A stretch of DNA of 64,000 nt from Taxillus chinensis (taxonomy: Eukaryota; Streptophyta; Magnoliopsida; Santalales; Loranthaceae), in assembly GCA_023512835.1 (NCBI GenBank), contig CM042087.1, positions 21,705,260 through 21,769,259 of the forward strand, in the 5' to 3' direction. The notes below the pieces were generated by a model. The model made no database searches, had not been told where the DNA came from, and worked only from the letters and a program-made list of their open reading frames with translations. Below are positions 1-11,495 of the stretch, piece after piece. The translations under genes were made by a program, and so were the position numbers. Each line of letters starts with the position of its first letter. Position 1 is the stretch's first letter.

Positions 1-1297
1 AAGTGATAGAATCACTGCGGAAGATAACCATATAGTGGAAGTATTTTGTTTTATTATCAAAAGATAAATACAACAAAATAGAAGTAGGACTCTTTTACAC
101 TCTGTTTACAAAAGGATTCACACACTAGCCTATATTATGTCTTTGAACTCTTGTGCATACACACGGTTGATTCAGGCTCGCTCGCACACACATTTCCAAA
201 AGTACAAGTATGAATATTTATAAAAGCATTCCTAGGAGACAACCTTGGAACTTGTAGTTCCGGAATGCATTCAGCACTAACTATTCCTCAGTAATCTCTC
301 TGCCTTGACTGCTATGGTTTGTGGAGATCAAGATCTTGGGTTTGAAGAGTATTAGTGCCTTTGTGAGTTCCCAAGTATAATTAAAGTTGTGTCCACATAT
401 CCGGGTGATCCACGTGTAAGATTCTTCATGTTCTCAACGAGTTTGTCTTACATTGGAACACCACGAGCTGATAACTTTAAATGCGGTAAGTTGAAGTAGT
501 ATCTTCTGGGTCCGGTGTAATTTTCCTTACTCCGTTGCTAATGAAGCTCGGAACCTTACTCCGTGTCAATGGTTGCTTACTTCGTATCTATTTGGTACTG
601 GAATCCTTAGTCTGTGTCAGCGCTTCCTTACTCCGTGTGAATGAGAAGGTCGGAGTGCTTATTCCGTATCAGCGCTTCCTTACTCTGCATGTAAGTTCCT
701 TACTCCGTATGTAAGTTCCTTACTCCGTATGTAAGTTCCTTACTCCGTGCGAGTCTAAAGAATTGGATGGCTTACTCCGTACTAGCACATCCTTACTCCG
801 CATGAGTGAGTGGTCCGTATTCCTTACTCCGCATCTGGTTTCCTTACTCCGTGCGAATAAAGACTCGAGTCCTTATTCCGCATTAGTACTTCCTTACTCC
901 GTATGTATGGAAGACTCGGATGCCTTACTCCGTGTCTTCTTTACTTTAGTTCACTTGAGTGGAAAACTTAACTTTTTAGCTCCGTGTCGACTCTTTTACT
1001 TCGTGCGACCTTGTAGACTAAGATTCTTACTCCGCATCAATTTGACTTAGTCCATTTGAGATATTAAGAGCAAACTCCGTAATCCGTAGCTTTTAAGTTC
1101 TTAGTCCGCACGAATGTTCCTTATTCTGTATGTATTGGTGACTTGGTTATTTACCAAGTGTTTGACGACACTCACTCTTGTCCGGATCAGGATTATGTAT
1201 CCTGTCCTTAGCTTTGCTCTCACGAGTGTATCTCCGGATTAATAACATATCTTCTGCAATGATCAAAGAAACACAAAAGATCTCAAATCAAATTACA
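1..1297 (-). mobile_element. LTR fragment of unknown retrotransposon, cut by window start
   Basis: This block ends in ...AAATTACA at 1297, and retroelement gag sequence begins directly after it. That suits the inner end of an LTR whose start would read TGTAATTTGA on the minus strand. It has no coding potential beyond short chance frames. From about 480 to 1140 it carries a degenerate repeat of CTTACTCCGT. Its architecture (AT-rich part, then a pyrimidine-rich short-motif block) resembles the copia LTR at 38386-40001, so a copia LTR is possible, but the sequences are not clearly homologous. The other end and the target duplication are outside the window. Confidence 0.45.
480..1140. repeat. Degenerate CTTACTCCGT short-motif repeat
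   Basis: The motif CTTACTCCGT (variants CTTATTCCGT, CTTACTCCGC, CTTACTTCGT) recurs roughly every 20-40 bases. Around 687-745 a 20-base unit built on TTCCTTACTCCGTATGTAAG is repeated almost perfectly three times. The open frame at 763-1050 is only a translation of this repeat and is not called as a gene. Confidence 0.8.
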
Positions 1298-1893
1298 TAG
1301 GGCTTTATCAGCATTATCCAAATTCTGGGCTTGATCCAACAGAAGCTGATACTCAATTAGTTTGGCAGAATCCTCCCATACCTCAAGGAAGCTTTGGAGC
1401 GTATCCAGGTTTTTTTCCTACACATGGATTTTGTGCGGGGTCACCTCCATTCACAGCCTATGCAGCCCCAGTACCCCAATTCCTAACATATCAACCACCA
1501 AGAGGGGGCCCTAGCCCTTTTCCCCCAGTCACTCCTCCGACCATGTAACCAGGGCCCTAACAAACGTCTGTTAGGCCGAATCAAGCTTCCAACAAGACTA
1601 AGCTAGAATTTGATCTAATTCCCATAACCTATACTGAGTTATATCCCCAGCTTTTGAAAGCTGGTATGGTGAGCCCCATACCAATGGGAGAAGTGAAGCA
1701 ACCTTACCTGGGATGGTACAAAGCAGATGCCCGTTGCGCCTATCACAATAACGGAGTTGGTCATAACATTGAGGGTTGCATTGCCTTCAAGAGAAAGGTC
1801 CAACATCTTCTCAATTCCAAATGGTTAGATTTCTCAAAGCAAGCTAGTGCACCAAATGTCAACTCAAATCCATTGCCAGAGCATTCCAACTAG
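1298..1893 (+). pseudogene. gag: Tat/Ogre-like Ty3-gypsy gag fragment
   Basis: One frame runs through the interval with two in-frame stops near 1546 and 1558. The N-terminal part is Pro/Gly-rich. It is followed by a conserved block reading roughly LEFDLIPITYTELYPQLLKA and then a finger-like motif CAYHNNGVGHNIEGC (C-X2-H-X5-H-X4-C), ending near KVQHLLNSKWLDF. This order is characteristic of gag from plant Tat/Ogre-lineage elements, where gag coats the RNA in virus-like particles. The 5' part is missing because the LTR fragment ending at 1297 abuts it. No protease, RT or integrase follows, so the element is deleted or was non-autonomous. Confidence 0.75.
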
Positions 1894-2489
1894 TGAACGT
1901 GGGAACCATTGGAATAAAGGAGAGAAGCAAGCTTTGTGACACCTCGGGAAACTCTTTGGATGTTTACAACTTTTTTTTTGTTTGGTTTTGGTTAATCTTG
2001 TTTTACATTTTACATGCTTTTTGAAACTCTAGAACCTCGTTCCTTTGTTTAGCATTTGTGGAAAAATAATTAAGCATGTCTTTTAACAGTTGTTTTACCA
2101 CATTTTGCATGCAATGTCTATTATTACTTGTTTACTCTCTTGGCATGGGTAATAAGCCCAACAGGGGCATACCAAACAAAAAATCTGAGCTATCTAAGTT
2201 TAGCCAAAACCAAAAGAACAATCAAGGAGCAGTTACCATTGAAATCAAAGGACCAGACTCAAGAAAAGTAGCATTCACTTCAAACAGGGGCATTTGACAT
2301 CGAAGGGTTCCTTCTGCCACCGAAAGATAAGTTCATTTTTGTTTTAAGCATTTCGAGACAAATTTTGATTGTTTAAAATGAAGAGAGGCCGTCTTTTCTT
2401 ACCTCGTAATACTACCATTGCTAGCCCTTTTGAGCCTGAGTATGTTTCTTTCAAATAACCTGATCCGTAGTTCACCTCATATTGGAGCA

Positions 2490-2790
2490 ATCAATGAAGT
2501 GTCAAGGCCTCACGCTGGGGCAGTTTTGCAAAATAATTCTTATACTGGGGTAGTTTTTAAGACCCCTCATAGATACATACCCCACAATTGGGTAAAGAAG
2601 GAAAAAGCATAACTCTCATATCGGGGCAGTTTTCAAGACCCCTTAAAAAATACACCCCATGATCAGGGTAGTTTTTGTGAAAAAAAAAAAAAGATAGAGC
2701 GCGAAAGAAGAAAAAGGAAGAAAGAAATATGTTATAGCGGGATCCCGCATTGGGATAGTTTTGCAAAGTACTCCCTCGCATTGGGGCATT
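2490..2790. repeat. Degenerate GGGGCAGTTTT repeat
   Basis: At least six copies of a unit of roughly 40-60 bases centred on (C/T)TGGGG(C/T)AGTTTT, several followed by CAAGACCCCT. Spacing is irregular. An A-rich tract at about 2680-2730 interrupts the series. Confidence 0.65.
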
Positions 2791-2981
2791 TTAGAAATTT
2801 TGTAAAATATAGTTTGAACTATGGATCAAATCTAGCCTAGAATAGGTTTGAGCCACTTTATACCCTTTCTTGTTAAACCCAGTAGCCCAAGCCTACATTA
2901 CGGTTCTAAATAAAGTCCTCTCGGATTAAATGATTAAAATTTTTGTCAAGTGCTCAAAAAGGAACAAGTCATGGATATTCA

Positions 2982-3120
2982 AGGCGGACTTGATGAAAAC
3001 CTGCAAGGGTATCAAGGGTAAAATACAAAGCCAGCTACAAGGCAGAAGGAACAACAAGAAAAAATGAGGCGGGCTTAGTGAAAACCTGAAAGGGCACTAA
3101 GAGCAAAATTCAAAGCCAAG
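2982..3120. repeat. Paired imperfect direct repeat of the Tat-like element
   Basis: Two copies of about 55 bases (2982-3036 and 3065-3120) share the pattern GGCGG(A/G)CTT, GTGAAAACCTG, AAGGG, AAAATNCAAAGCCA. The GTGAAAACC...AAAGGGC pattern is common in the non-coding part of Tat-lineage elements. Confidence 0.6.
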
Positions 3121-4432
3121 AAAAGAAGGTCAAGCATTCAAGACCCAAGATCAGTCAATATCTCCTCCATTGAATTTCTGCGCAACAAGACTTAAGCACT
3201 TAGATATCCTTTCAATCAAACCTCTGCACAATAATCCCAAGATCTGCAAGCATCTTCTACGACGGAGCCTTTGAACATCGATCAAGGTCCAAAATCATAC
3301 CAATATTCACTCCATTTGAGCTCCAAAGCATCAAGAGTCCAAGACTACCAAATAAGCAGCCAAAATCTCCAATCCAATCCCTAAGCCTCAAGATTCAAAC
3401 AACCAGGCATTCTCTCCAACCTTGTCTCTAAATACCTAGATCCAAGCCATCAAATAGAATTGTCCATTGATATTGTGAAACCCTCAAATCCATGCAAGGC
3501 CAAGCTGAAGGCTACACCTAGTTAGTTCAGAAACTTTGGGAGGCTTCCCCTCAAAAGCTTTTACCTCTCTCAAGTGAGAATGCAAGTAGTGATTTTACAT
3601 TGCATAATTATGTTTCAAAAATCGTTTTCAACAAATTTTATTTTTAAATTCAACTGCTTTGTGTGCGTTACTTTCAATAAAATTCTTATGCCCCAACTGA
3701 ATTTCCCAGGGTGTCACTCAGCAAGAATGCCCCGACCAAGCAAGAAAGGGTTTTCCGATTGAACGAACCTACTCCCCAACCAAGGCCAAAACCAATGTCC
3801 AGGAATACAATGACCTCCTAGCAAGGTTTAATTGAGTCAGAAAAAATTTTATTGAGCACTCTAAGATTCTGGAGAAAGCAAGCAAGCCTCCCTAGCAGCC
3901 GGAGCACCCTCAACTCAAGAGTTTTTCAGATGAGATCTGAATTCTATTCCCCAACAAGTCCAATTGAATTCCAATAATGCCAATCCCCTAGCGGTTTAAG
4001 CTCCCTTTTAACATAGAATTCACCTTGCATCCTAGACATGCATCTCATTGCATTACATGCATCACTTGCATAAATTCATCATTTTCTTCAGTTTCAGGAA
4101 TGTTGTCGCCTCTGAAGATCCCAAGAGATCATCCTCAACAAACTTCCCAAAATAACCAAGCTCTAAAGGCTCCCATTGTTCAACTATAGAAGTCATTCTT
4201 TGCGATTTCCCAAGTCCTAGAAGCATCCATGACAATCAAACACACATCTTATTCTTTTTTCAGGTAACCTCATAGAGTGATCTGATTGAGTGAACTCGTA
4301 GAAGGAGCCCATATTGAGTCGTTAGCAAACTTTTTCAGCAATCATTGATTCCTTTCCAGGCCCTAGATGCCATTTCACTCCCTATCAACCTTAGAGGTCA
4401 TCCCTTGTACATATCCTTCTTTTTTATCACGT

Positions 4433-4900
4433 TGGGAAGTCCGCAGGCAGCTCCCCTGCACCTATCCCACTTTTCTTTTTCATTTCTTTCAGGAAGTCCA
4501 CCGGCAGGTCCTCGGTACCTATCCTCAGTCTTTAAATTTAAATTTTGGAAATCCGCAGGCAGTTCCCCTGCATCTATCCCACTTTTCTTTTTCATTTTTT
4601 CAGGAAGTCCACCGGCAGGTCCGCGGTACCTATCCTCAGTCTTTAAATTTACTTTTAGGAAGTCCACAGGCAGTTCCCCTGCACCTATCTCATCCTTTCT
4701 TTTTAACCCTTTCAGGAAGTCCACCGACAGGTCCCCAGTACCTATCCTCAGTCTTTAAATTTACTTTTGGGAAGTCCGCAGCCAGTTCCCCTGCACTTAT
4801 CCCACATTTTGTTTTTAATTTCAAGTAAGTCCGCGGGTGGTTCCCCTGCACTTATCCTTTTCATTTTCTTTGTTTGGGAAGTCCGCAGGCAGTTCTCTTG
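4433..4900. repeat. Tandem array of about 57-bp units in two alternating types
   Basis: About nine units begin GGAAGTCC(G/A)C(A/C)GGCAG at roughly 4433, 4491, 4548, 4601, 4657, 4714, 4768, 4826 and 4877. Two unit types mostly alternate: one continues TTCCCCTGCACCTATCCCAC, the other GTCC(C/G)CGGTACCTATCCTCAG. The higher-order period is therefore about 110-115 bp in the first six units. The later units are all of the first type. Confidence 0.85.
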
Positions 4901-5207
4901 CATCTATCCCACCTTGTCTTTTCAATTCTCTTAGGCCCTAGATGCCTTCTTAATTTTTCTATTAGGCCTCAGCTGTCTTTTTCATCATTGTTTGGCCCTA
5001 GATGCCTTTAACTTCAATCAAACCTTAAATGCCTTTTCAGCCTTATTCAATTTCCACCAACCATATGAGCTTCTTTCCATTTCTTGGGGACAGACCCACC
5101 TTCCTTCGGCAACAGGTGAGCCAGGTAAGTGGTCCAACCCGTCCAAAACAAGTCCGTTTTATCTTTGTGCACCGTTTGTACACAAACAATGTACAAAGAG
5201 GGGCAAC

Positions 5208-8200
5208 TTTTGGACCCCATTTTGTCCGGGTTGGACATACACATTCATTTTCCGCTTTAGGCTTCTTTTCTGTTCGTTAACCATTTTGTACAATTAAAGA
5301 GACGTGACCGTTGATTCAAAAGGTGCAATTTCAACAAATTCTTCAAAAAGGTTTTCAAAATGCCAAAAATCTAGTCCCAGGTGATAAAGAATCAAATTTG
5401 AGGATCAACGCCATCGACCGTGCTCAATTCTGAGGTCAAACGAAGAAAATATGGTCAAAACGGTAATTGACCTTCAAAACGGAAATCCAGATCAGGTCAT
5501 GAACCTCATTTTCCTATTCTATTCCTCATTTTGAGAATTTTGACATATATATTGCATATTTTCGCTCCCGGAGCATTTTCAAAAAATAACAAAAATATAT
5601 GTTTTTTAGTGATGAAACAGTTTCAGGACATGCAGTACAGGCTTAGCGTGGAAATAAAATCATTTTAAAATAAAAATGACATGGGGACACTCGTCACGAT
5701 GCCCCGAGTCCAAAAATAATTTTTTCGAGATTTTGCGAAATTCGGATTGCCTCACCGATCTCAAAACTAAAAACACATCACTTAAAAATACCCAACTAAA
5801 AAGTTAGAAACCCTAGCCGCCATCTTTTTTTTCCCACCTAACCTAGTCCACGTGCCCCCTTCTCATCGGTTCAAAAAAAAACAAAACAAAACAAAAAAAA
5901 CAAAAAAACAAAACAAAACAACAAAATAAATAAAAACAAAAAAAAAACCCAGATCTCGGTCAACTCTCACGTCATGTCTCTTTCGCGCATCATCTTCCTC
6001 CCAGACACAGCGACACAGTGCCTCTTTGAGCACCTCTGCCTTCTCCTTTCTTCTTCTCTTCTTCCTCTGCCGTTCCCAAATCGGCTTTCACCCCCGTCGC
6101 CACAGCTCTGACAGATAGACCACCACGCCGAAAGACTATCCCTCCAGCTCATCTCTTTTCTCCCATGGATCGAACCATGGTCAAGCCATGGTTCTCCTCT
6201 CACTCTCTGCCGCACCCAAGACTGGGTTAAGCCCAACCCTAGTCGGCTCATGCGACCTCACTGCCCCCAATCGAACTCCCATCTTCTATAAAAAAAACCC
6301 CTCAATCCCTTCCAATGGACACGGGCTCTCCTCTCCTCGAAAATTCCAAAATCCGAAAAACACAATCCCTTTCTTCGCCTCCTTCTTCCACCGAGAGCCC
6401 TGCTCCCCTTGGCCGGAGATCCGTCCACTAGCCGATGTGGAGTACAAATCGCCCCCATATAGTCACGAAGCTCAAAGACCTCACCGACCTTTTTTTTCAA
6501 ATTGGGTGGAAATCTCACCAACCGTTTAGTGCTTCACCAAAAGCCGGCCGTCTAGTGTGTCGCCAAAGTCTGACTGAGGAATTCGGTGCGTACTCCAGGC
6601 AACCAAAGCACGCAACCTGGTGTGCTACCTTAGCTACCTGTGTCTGAGGAAAGGATCGTCAATCCATTTGGGTTGGTCGCTAGTTTCATATGCTATCTTC
6701 GTTGTTAATGTTTATGGTTTGATCAAGTTTTATTGTTTTTCGTTGTTATTGTGTTTTTTTTTTTTTGGTTGGTCTGTTCTGTCCTAGTCTGTGTTCTATT
6801 CTTGGTGAGGCGTTTGGGTTGCTGCTCCCTTGTGGTTTGGGTTTTATTTGTCGTGGTTGTTCTTGGGGTTGACGGGTGACTAAAACTTCCCTCCCTGTTA
6901 TGTTGGTTTGTACACGCTTCTGGGTTTTTTTTTTGGTTCATGGTTTGGTCTTGCTGTCTAATGTTGGTTTGGTTTGGTTTAGTTTCACTACTTTAATAAA
7001 AAAAACATCTTTATACAAAACAAAAACGTTGAGTTCAGGTTGTTCTTGGTTTGGTTTGGTTTGTTTTTTAATTCTGGTTTCACAAAAACAGCATCTTCTT
7101 ACAAAAAAAAAACATTGCAGGTCTCGTTCATTTTGGCTTGTGCACGTTACTCTCTTATTCTGTTTATGGTTTGGTTTTTGAGTTTTGGTTTGGTTTAGTC
7201 AATTCTTTGTTTAAAAAAAAATATAGCGTATTTACAAAGAAAAGAAAACGTTGGAGGTTTGTGAGTTTGGCGAGTCTTATGCTGTGATTTGTTTTGGTTT
7301 TATGGGTATGTTGCCTGTGTTTTGTTTTGTTATTTGTTTGGTCCACTGTTTGCTTTGGCGTGCAAGTCGTTTTGTTCTTTCCTTGGTCAATGCTAGTTCC
7401 TCCTCTGGGTTGTATGTTATATTGCTTATTTTCTCTTTGTATTTCTGTTCATATGTACAGCTTACCTGTTGTTTTATTTATTTATCTTTATTAGGCCTTC
7501 GGCAAATGTTAGTATGGCTATTAGCAATTTTGTATATGTGGGTTCGTGACCCAATACAGTTGTAATATTGTAAATCAAGTACTTAGTGAAAAGACGAGTA
7601 AGGAAAAGAAAAAGAGGAGAACGTGAAAAAAAAAAGAGAAGAGAAAAAAGAGAGAAAAAAGTGAGCTTATTTTCACCCACACCACTTGTGTTAATTTTTA
7701 ATTATCCATGCATTTTGTTTAATATTTAAAAAGAAAAATCTTCTCCGAACAAAAAAAAACAAAAAACAAAAACAAAAAAACAGCAAGAATCTTTCCTTGA
7801 AAACAAACACTTTCTATTTAAATGTTTTTCAAATTTAAAAAAAAAAGCAAAAAAACAAAAAAACAAAAACAAAAAAAGAAAAACAAAAAGAACACATTTT
7901 ACTTAAACATTTTCCAAAACAAAAACTTTTCATAATAATAAATCTTTTAAACACTTGAGATTTTAAAAACTTGGGATTTTAAAATATTTAGAATTTTTAA
8001 ACACTTGGGATTTTTAAAACATTTAAAAAAAACCAAACAAACAAACATCAAAAACAATAACAAAAAAACATTTTCTAAAAAAAAGTGTTTTCTCATAAAA
8101 ATAAATAAATAAATAAAAATTCAAATATTTATGCTTTTAAACTTGATCTTTTCAACATGAATTTAAGTCTTGGGTTTTTTAACATACCTTTACATTAGCG

Positions 8201-8690
8201 TGCAACTTAGAAATTAATCGTTTTCTTAGCCTTCTTTAAATAACTTAGATGCTAATTAAACCATAGGATTGATTAGATACTCTATTGAACTTCAAATAAA
8301 TAGTTTAGAAATAGGAAAAGGAAAAATTAAATTGCTAGGACAAATTGGATTTAATTCTAAACTTTAACAAATGACTTAGAAAAATAAAAAAGATAGACTT
8401 TTAGGATGAATGTAAATTTCACCTCATCTTTAAACCAATAACATTTTAAACAAACGGTTAAAACAAGTTAGATTTTTCTAAACTCCTAAGATAGGTACCG
8501 AAAGGGCGTCGTGGGGGTGCTAGCCCTTCCCCACGCGTAACCAACTCCCGAGCCCATCTCTAGCAGCTTAGATCAAATTCCTTGTAGGTGACCAACCGCA
8601 CCCCAAAAACGGTTGGTGGCGACTCTAATTTTTCATCACGATTCGGATGAGGGTTGGGGGGAACCGCACCCCAAAAGCGGTTTCCCTCCC
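5208..8690 (+). mobile_element. Tat/Ogre-like LTR, about 3.4 kb
   Basis: The first 600 bases (TTGGACCCCATTTTGTCCGGG, GGTCAAACGA, TATATTGCATAT, GATGCCCCGAGTC) match a second copy beginning at 58031, which has a clean TG start. The right part contains GGGTGCTAGCCCTTCCCCAC, GCGTAACCAACTCCCGA and GGTGGCGACTCTAA. These are hallmark sequences near the 3' end of Tat/Ogre LTRs and their primer-site region in plants. Long A-rich (5870-5950, 7740-7900) and TTTGG-rich (6700-7350) tracts fill the middle. The exact right end and any flanking duplication are unclear. The end is set where Athila-like leader sequence starts. Confidence 0.6.
6284..6294 (+). promoter_or_regulatory. Probable TATA box of the Tat-like LTR
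   Basis: TTCTATAAAAA sits about 1.08 kb into the LTR, just downstream of a C-rich region and followed by CCCCTCAATCCC. This fits an RNA polymerase II core promoter at the U3/R boundary. It is inferred from sequence only. Confidence 0.5.
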
Positions 8691-8788
8691 AGATGAAATC
8701 CGGTGATGACAGTACGGAGCTTCTGGGTTCTGTTCTTGCTATTTTACAGGAGTGCACAATAGGTGTTTGATAAAATTTCCAACTGTGC

Positions 8789-8965
8789 ATGCGACACAGA
8801 GAACTTGTGCCTTTTGATCCAGAACCTAAACGGATTCTCAGAAATCATCGCAGAGCAGCTAGGGACGTTGCTAGAGAAGCTGAGAATGCACTACAAGGTC
8901 TGGAAAATAGCATAAATGCACATAGGGCCTGTTGTATTGGCGCATCTCCTAAAACACACTTTTAG
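8789..8965 (+). pseudogene. gag: Athila-like gag N-terminal stub
   Basis: A 58-codon frame begins MRHRELVPFDPEPKRILRNH and is rich in Arg and Glu, like the start of Athila gag proteins. It ends at TAG (8963-8965). Protease-region sequence follows within about 100 bases, whereas a full gag would be several hundred residues, so most of gag (capsid and nucleocapsid) has been deleted. The ATG at 8789 is the first in frame. Confidence 0.55.
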
Positions 8966-9083
8966 AATTGATGGCGGATCAAAAACCTAAAGGCGGTGGA
9001 CAGCAATAAGGGGCAACTTTCAATGGGCAATACCTTGAAGGGGAGGGTAACAGGTTAATGCCCAGAACATTCCTGGACTACAC

Positions 9084-9530
9084 ATGGCCAACATAGTTTT
9101 GAAAGATTTCATGATGAAGAAGAGGAAGTACGAAGACCACGAGATTGTTGCTGTAACTAATGAGGTTAGTAGCGTGGTTCAAAGGGAGTTACCCATAAAG
9201 CATAAAGATCTGAATAATTTTACTCTTTCGTGTGTTATAGGAGATGCACCACAGCAGCAGGCCCTATGTGATTTGGGGGCCAGCATCAATTTAATCTCCT
9301 TCGCCCTCTATAAGCAACTTGGGTTTACCGGTATGAAGCCCACTTCAATCTCACTACAATTTGCTGACTGGTCCACTAGAAGGCCTAAGGGAATCATAGA
9401 GAATGTGTTAGTGAAGGTGGGCTCATTTATTTTTCCAGTGGATTTCATGGTATTAGAAATGGAGGAAGCTTGAGGAGTCCAACTCCTCCTTGGAAGACCG
9501 TTTCTCAGAACAGGGTGTGCACTTATAGAT
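9084..9530 (+). pseudogene. Athila-like retroviral-type aspartic protease
   Basis: The active-site block is CDLGASINLIS, with the DLGA form usual for Athila instead of DTGA/DSGA. The flap and C-terminal motifs follow as FPVDFMVLEMEE and, after an in-frame TGA at 9471-9473, LLLGRPFLRTG. The last is the conserved (I/L)LGRPFL signature. The enzyme would cleave the gag-pol polyprotein during particle maturation. The frame continues unshifted into the RT linker, so the single TGA is the only visible lesion here. Confidence 0.8.
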
Positions 9531-10556
9531 GTGGCTCAAGGGTGGCTGACCTTGAGAATCAATGAAGACACCCTAGCCTTTACTATGGAGAGAGCTCTAC
9601 GAAGACAAGAAGAAGAGGATTGCTTTTGGGTTGATGACTTTGAGGCTTTGGTCAAAGATTTCTTGGGAGACCAAATTGAACAAGAGGAAGATGAAGTGCT
9701 TCAACTTACAGAAACCCAACAACAGGGAGAGGTGGATTTGATAGATGAAGAGGATGATCAAATGTCAAGCCCATTGGAGCAAGCTAAAGAAGCAAAGGAA
9801 GAGGACACAACTCCAGCTCCAGAATTGAAGGAGCTGCCGGAACATCTAAGATATAAGTTCCTAGACTCCACAAATAAATTTCCTGTGATTATTGCTGCAA
9901 ACTTAAATGATGTGGAATGTGCTCAACTACTAGAAATCCTTAGGAGACATAAAAAATCCTAGGATGGAACATTGAAGATATTAGGGGCATAAGTCCAAGA
10001 ATTTGCATGCACAAAATCTTAATGAATGTTAAATTTAAACCCACTGTAGAGAGGCAAAGGCGGTTAAACCTAGTAATGAAGGAAGTGGCCAGAAAAGAAA
10101 TCTTAAAATTGAAAAATGCTGGAATAATCTATGCAATCTCGGACAGTGAGTGGGTGAGTCCTCTACATGTTGTGCCTAATAAGGGAGGCATGACAGTGAT
10201 TAAAAATGAAAAGAATGAACTAATTCCATCTAGGACTGTAACTAGATAGAGAGTGTGTGTTGACTATCGAAAACTGAATCGGGCCACAAGGAAGGATCAC
10301 TTTCCCCTTCCTTTCATTGACCAGATATTAGATAGGCTAGCGGGATATAGCCATTACTATTTCTTAGATGGATATTCCGAGTACAATCAGATTATGATTA
10401 CGCCCGATGACCAAGAGAAAACCACCTTCACATGTCCCTTTGGCACTTTTGCCTTTAGAAAGATGCTATTTGGGCTGTGCAATGCACCTGCCACTTTTCA
10501 GAGGTGCATGATGGCAATCTTCCAAGGCTTGGTGGAGGAAATCATGGAGGTGTTCA
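9531..10556 (+). pseudogene. pol: Athila-like pol: linker and N-terminal half of reverse transcriptase
   Basis: An acidic linker (EEEDEVLQLTETQQQ...) leads into RT: KILMNVKFKPTVERQRRLN, KNAGIIYAISDSEWVSP, VCVDYRKLN, PLPFIDQILDRLAG, FLDGYSEYNQI and CNAPATFQRCM. A frameshift lies near 9960. A TAG at 10247-10249 replaces the Trp usual in TVTGWRVC. The sequence stops after VEEIMEVF at the family A insertion and resumes with MDDF at 18718, so the insertion split the catalytic xMDD box region. Duplicated target bases GTTCA are 10552-10556 and 18713-18717. Confidence 0.9.
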
Positions 10557-11087
10557 TGTCACGCCCCGGATTTCCAACCCGAGGAGACCGGAACGTGACC
10601 TTCCTTTTACCCGAGTTTGGATAAAGGGGATAGAATACAACATGCTCACACAGGATACCATACACTTCACATTTTATATTTAGAGAGACAAAAACCATAT
10701 TTTTATTAAGTCCAAACATACAAGAGTGCCCAAACATGCTTTTATTACATAAAACTCCTCATTACAATATCCTCCCACTAGGGTTACAAAGCTCACACAC
10801 AAAAACACGAAACTCAAATAATAATAAACAAAGCCACAAAACAGAACTACCTCCAACTTGGGTGTTCCCGCCTAACGCCTGTAGGTCCCTGTAGAAAAAC
10901 CAAACATAGTAGGAGCGGTGAGCAACCACAGCTCAGTAGGGATCATGTCTCCCCAACCCATCCCATGCTCCTAGCATCTACATGCCATGTGTACAAGTGC
11001 AGTGTCATGATACAATTATTTCAACAAATATAATGGCAAGCTATATCAGCAAATACAATTATTTCCATAGCCACACAGGCTAGCACA

Positions 11088-11206
11088 TGAACAATCCCGG
11101 GCTTCCACAGCCACCGGGTTTCCAAGAGCAGTCCCGGGCTTCCACAGCCATCGAGTTTCATAAAACAGTCCAGGGCTTCCACAGCCACCGGGTTTCACAA
11201 AACAGT
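11088..11206. repeat. 36-bp GGGCTTCCACAGCCACCGGG tandem repeat, 3 units
   Basis: Each unit contains CCCGG and CCGGG arms around a C-rich core. The partner LTR of the same element has four units (17500-17651). The copy 2 LTRs have five each. Confidence 0.85.
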
Positions 11207-11465
11207 ACACACAGCCACTCAGGCATAACACCAAACACTTAGAGGGCACACATTCACAAGTGTACAAACCCAGCCATTCAGGCATAAAAACAAACACTTG
11301 GCATGCACACCTTTACCGACTCATAATTCTAGCCTTACTGGCATATTATCAAACACATACTGGGCATTGTCACACAAACAGATTCACACATGCATTTTAT
11401 CAAACATTTAACATGCACTACCTACTCAATGTCAGAATCACACCAAAACGCTATTGAAGGCCAAC

Positions 11466-11495
11466 ATTCATATAGGAGATCACACCTATATGAAT
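11466..11495 (-). ncRNA. Conserved LTR hairpin (copy 1, left LTR)
   Basis: Perfect 11-bp arms ATTCATATAGG and CCTATATGAAT flank an 8-base loop AGATCACA. In element sense it lies downstream of the TATA box, so it would fall in the transcribed leader and tail. It is called as an RNA structure by inference only. Confidence 0.55.

Larger units (their letters stand above)
1894..5207 (+). mobile_element. Non-coding internal region of the Tat-like element
   Basis: There are 3.3 kb between the gag remnant and the LTR and no recognisable pol. The stretch is built of degenerate repeats: a GGGGCAGTTTT-type repeat (about 2490-2790), a paired GTGAAAACCTG...AAAGGGCA block (2982-3036 and 3065-3120), a tandem array (4433-4900) and short GGCCCTAGATGCC repeats (4930-5035). 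A purine-rich AAAGAGGGG tract at 5195-5203 lies just before the LTR and is a plausible polypurine tract. Small open frames here, including Pro/Ser-rich frames over 4345-4830, are translations of the repeats. Confidence 0.6.

Noticed and set aside
4345..4828. Two overlapping 137-153 residue open frames rich in Ser, Pro and Phe
   Set aside because: They are translations of the 57-bp tandem array in two frames. The repeated peptide reflects the DNA repeat and has no start context or homologue I recognise.
5870..5950. A-rich tract that might be a LINE or retrogene poly(A) tail
   Set aside because: It lies in mid-LTR of the Tat-like element, a similar tract is present in the second copy near 58735-58790, and no upstream LINE sequence is seen.
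6723..7565. Several 60-104 residue frames in the TTTGG-rich tract
   Set aside because: They come from low-complexity LTR sequence, with Phe/Val/Leu or Thr/Lys/Asn bias depending on strand and no conserved motif.
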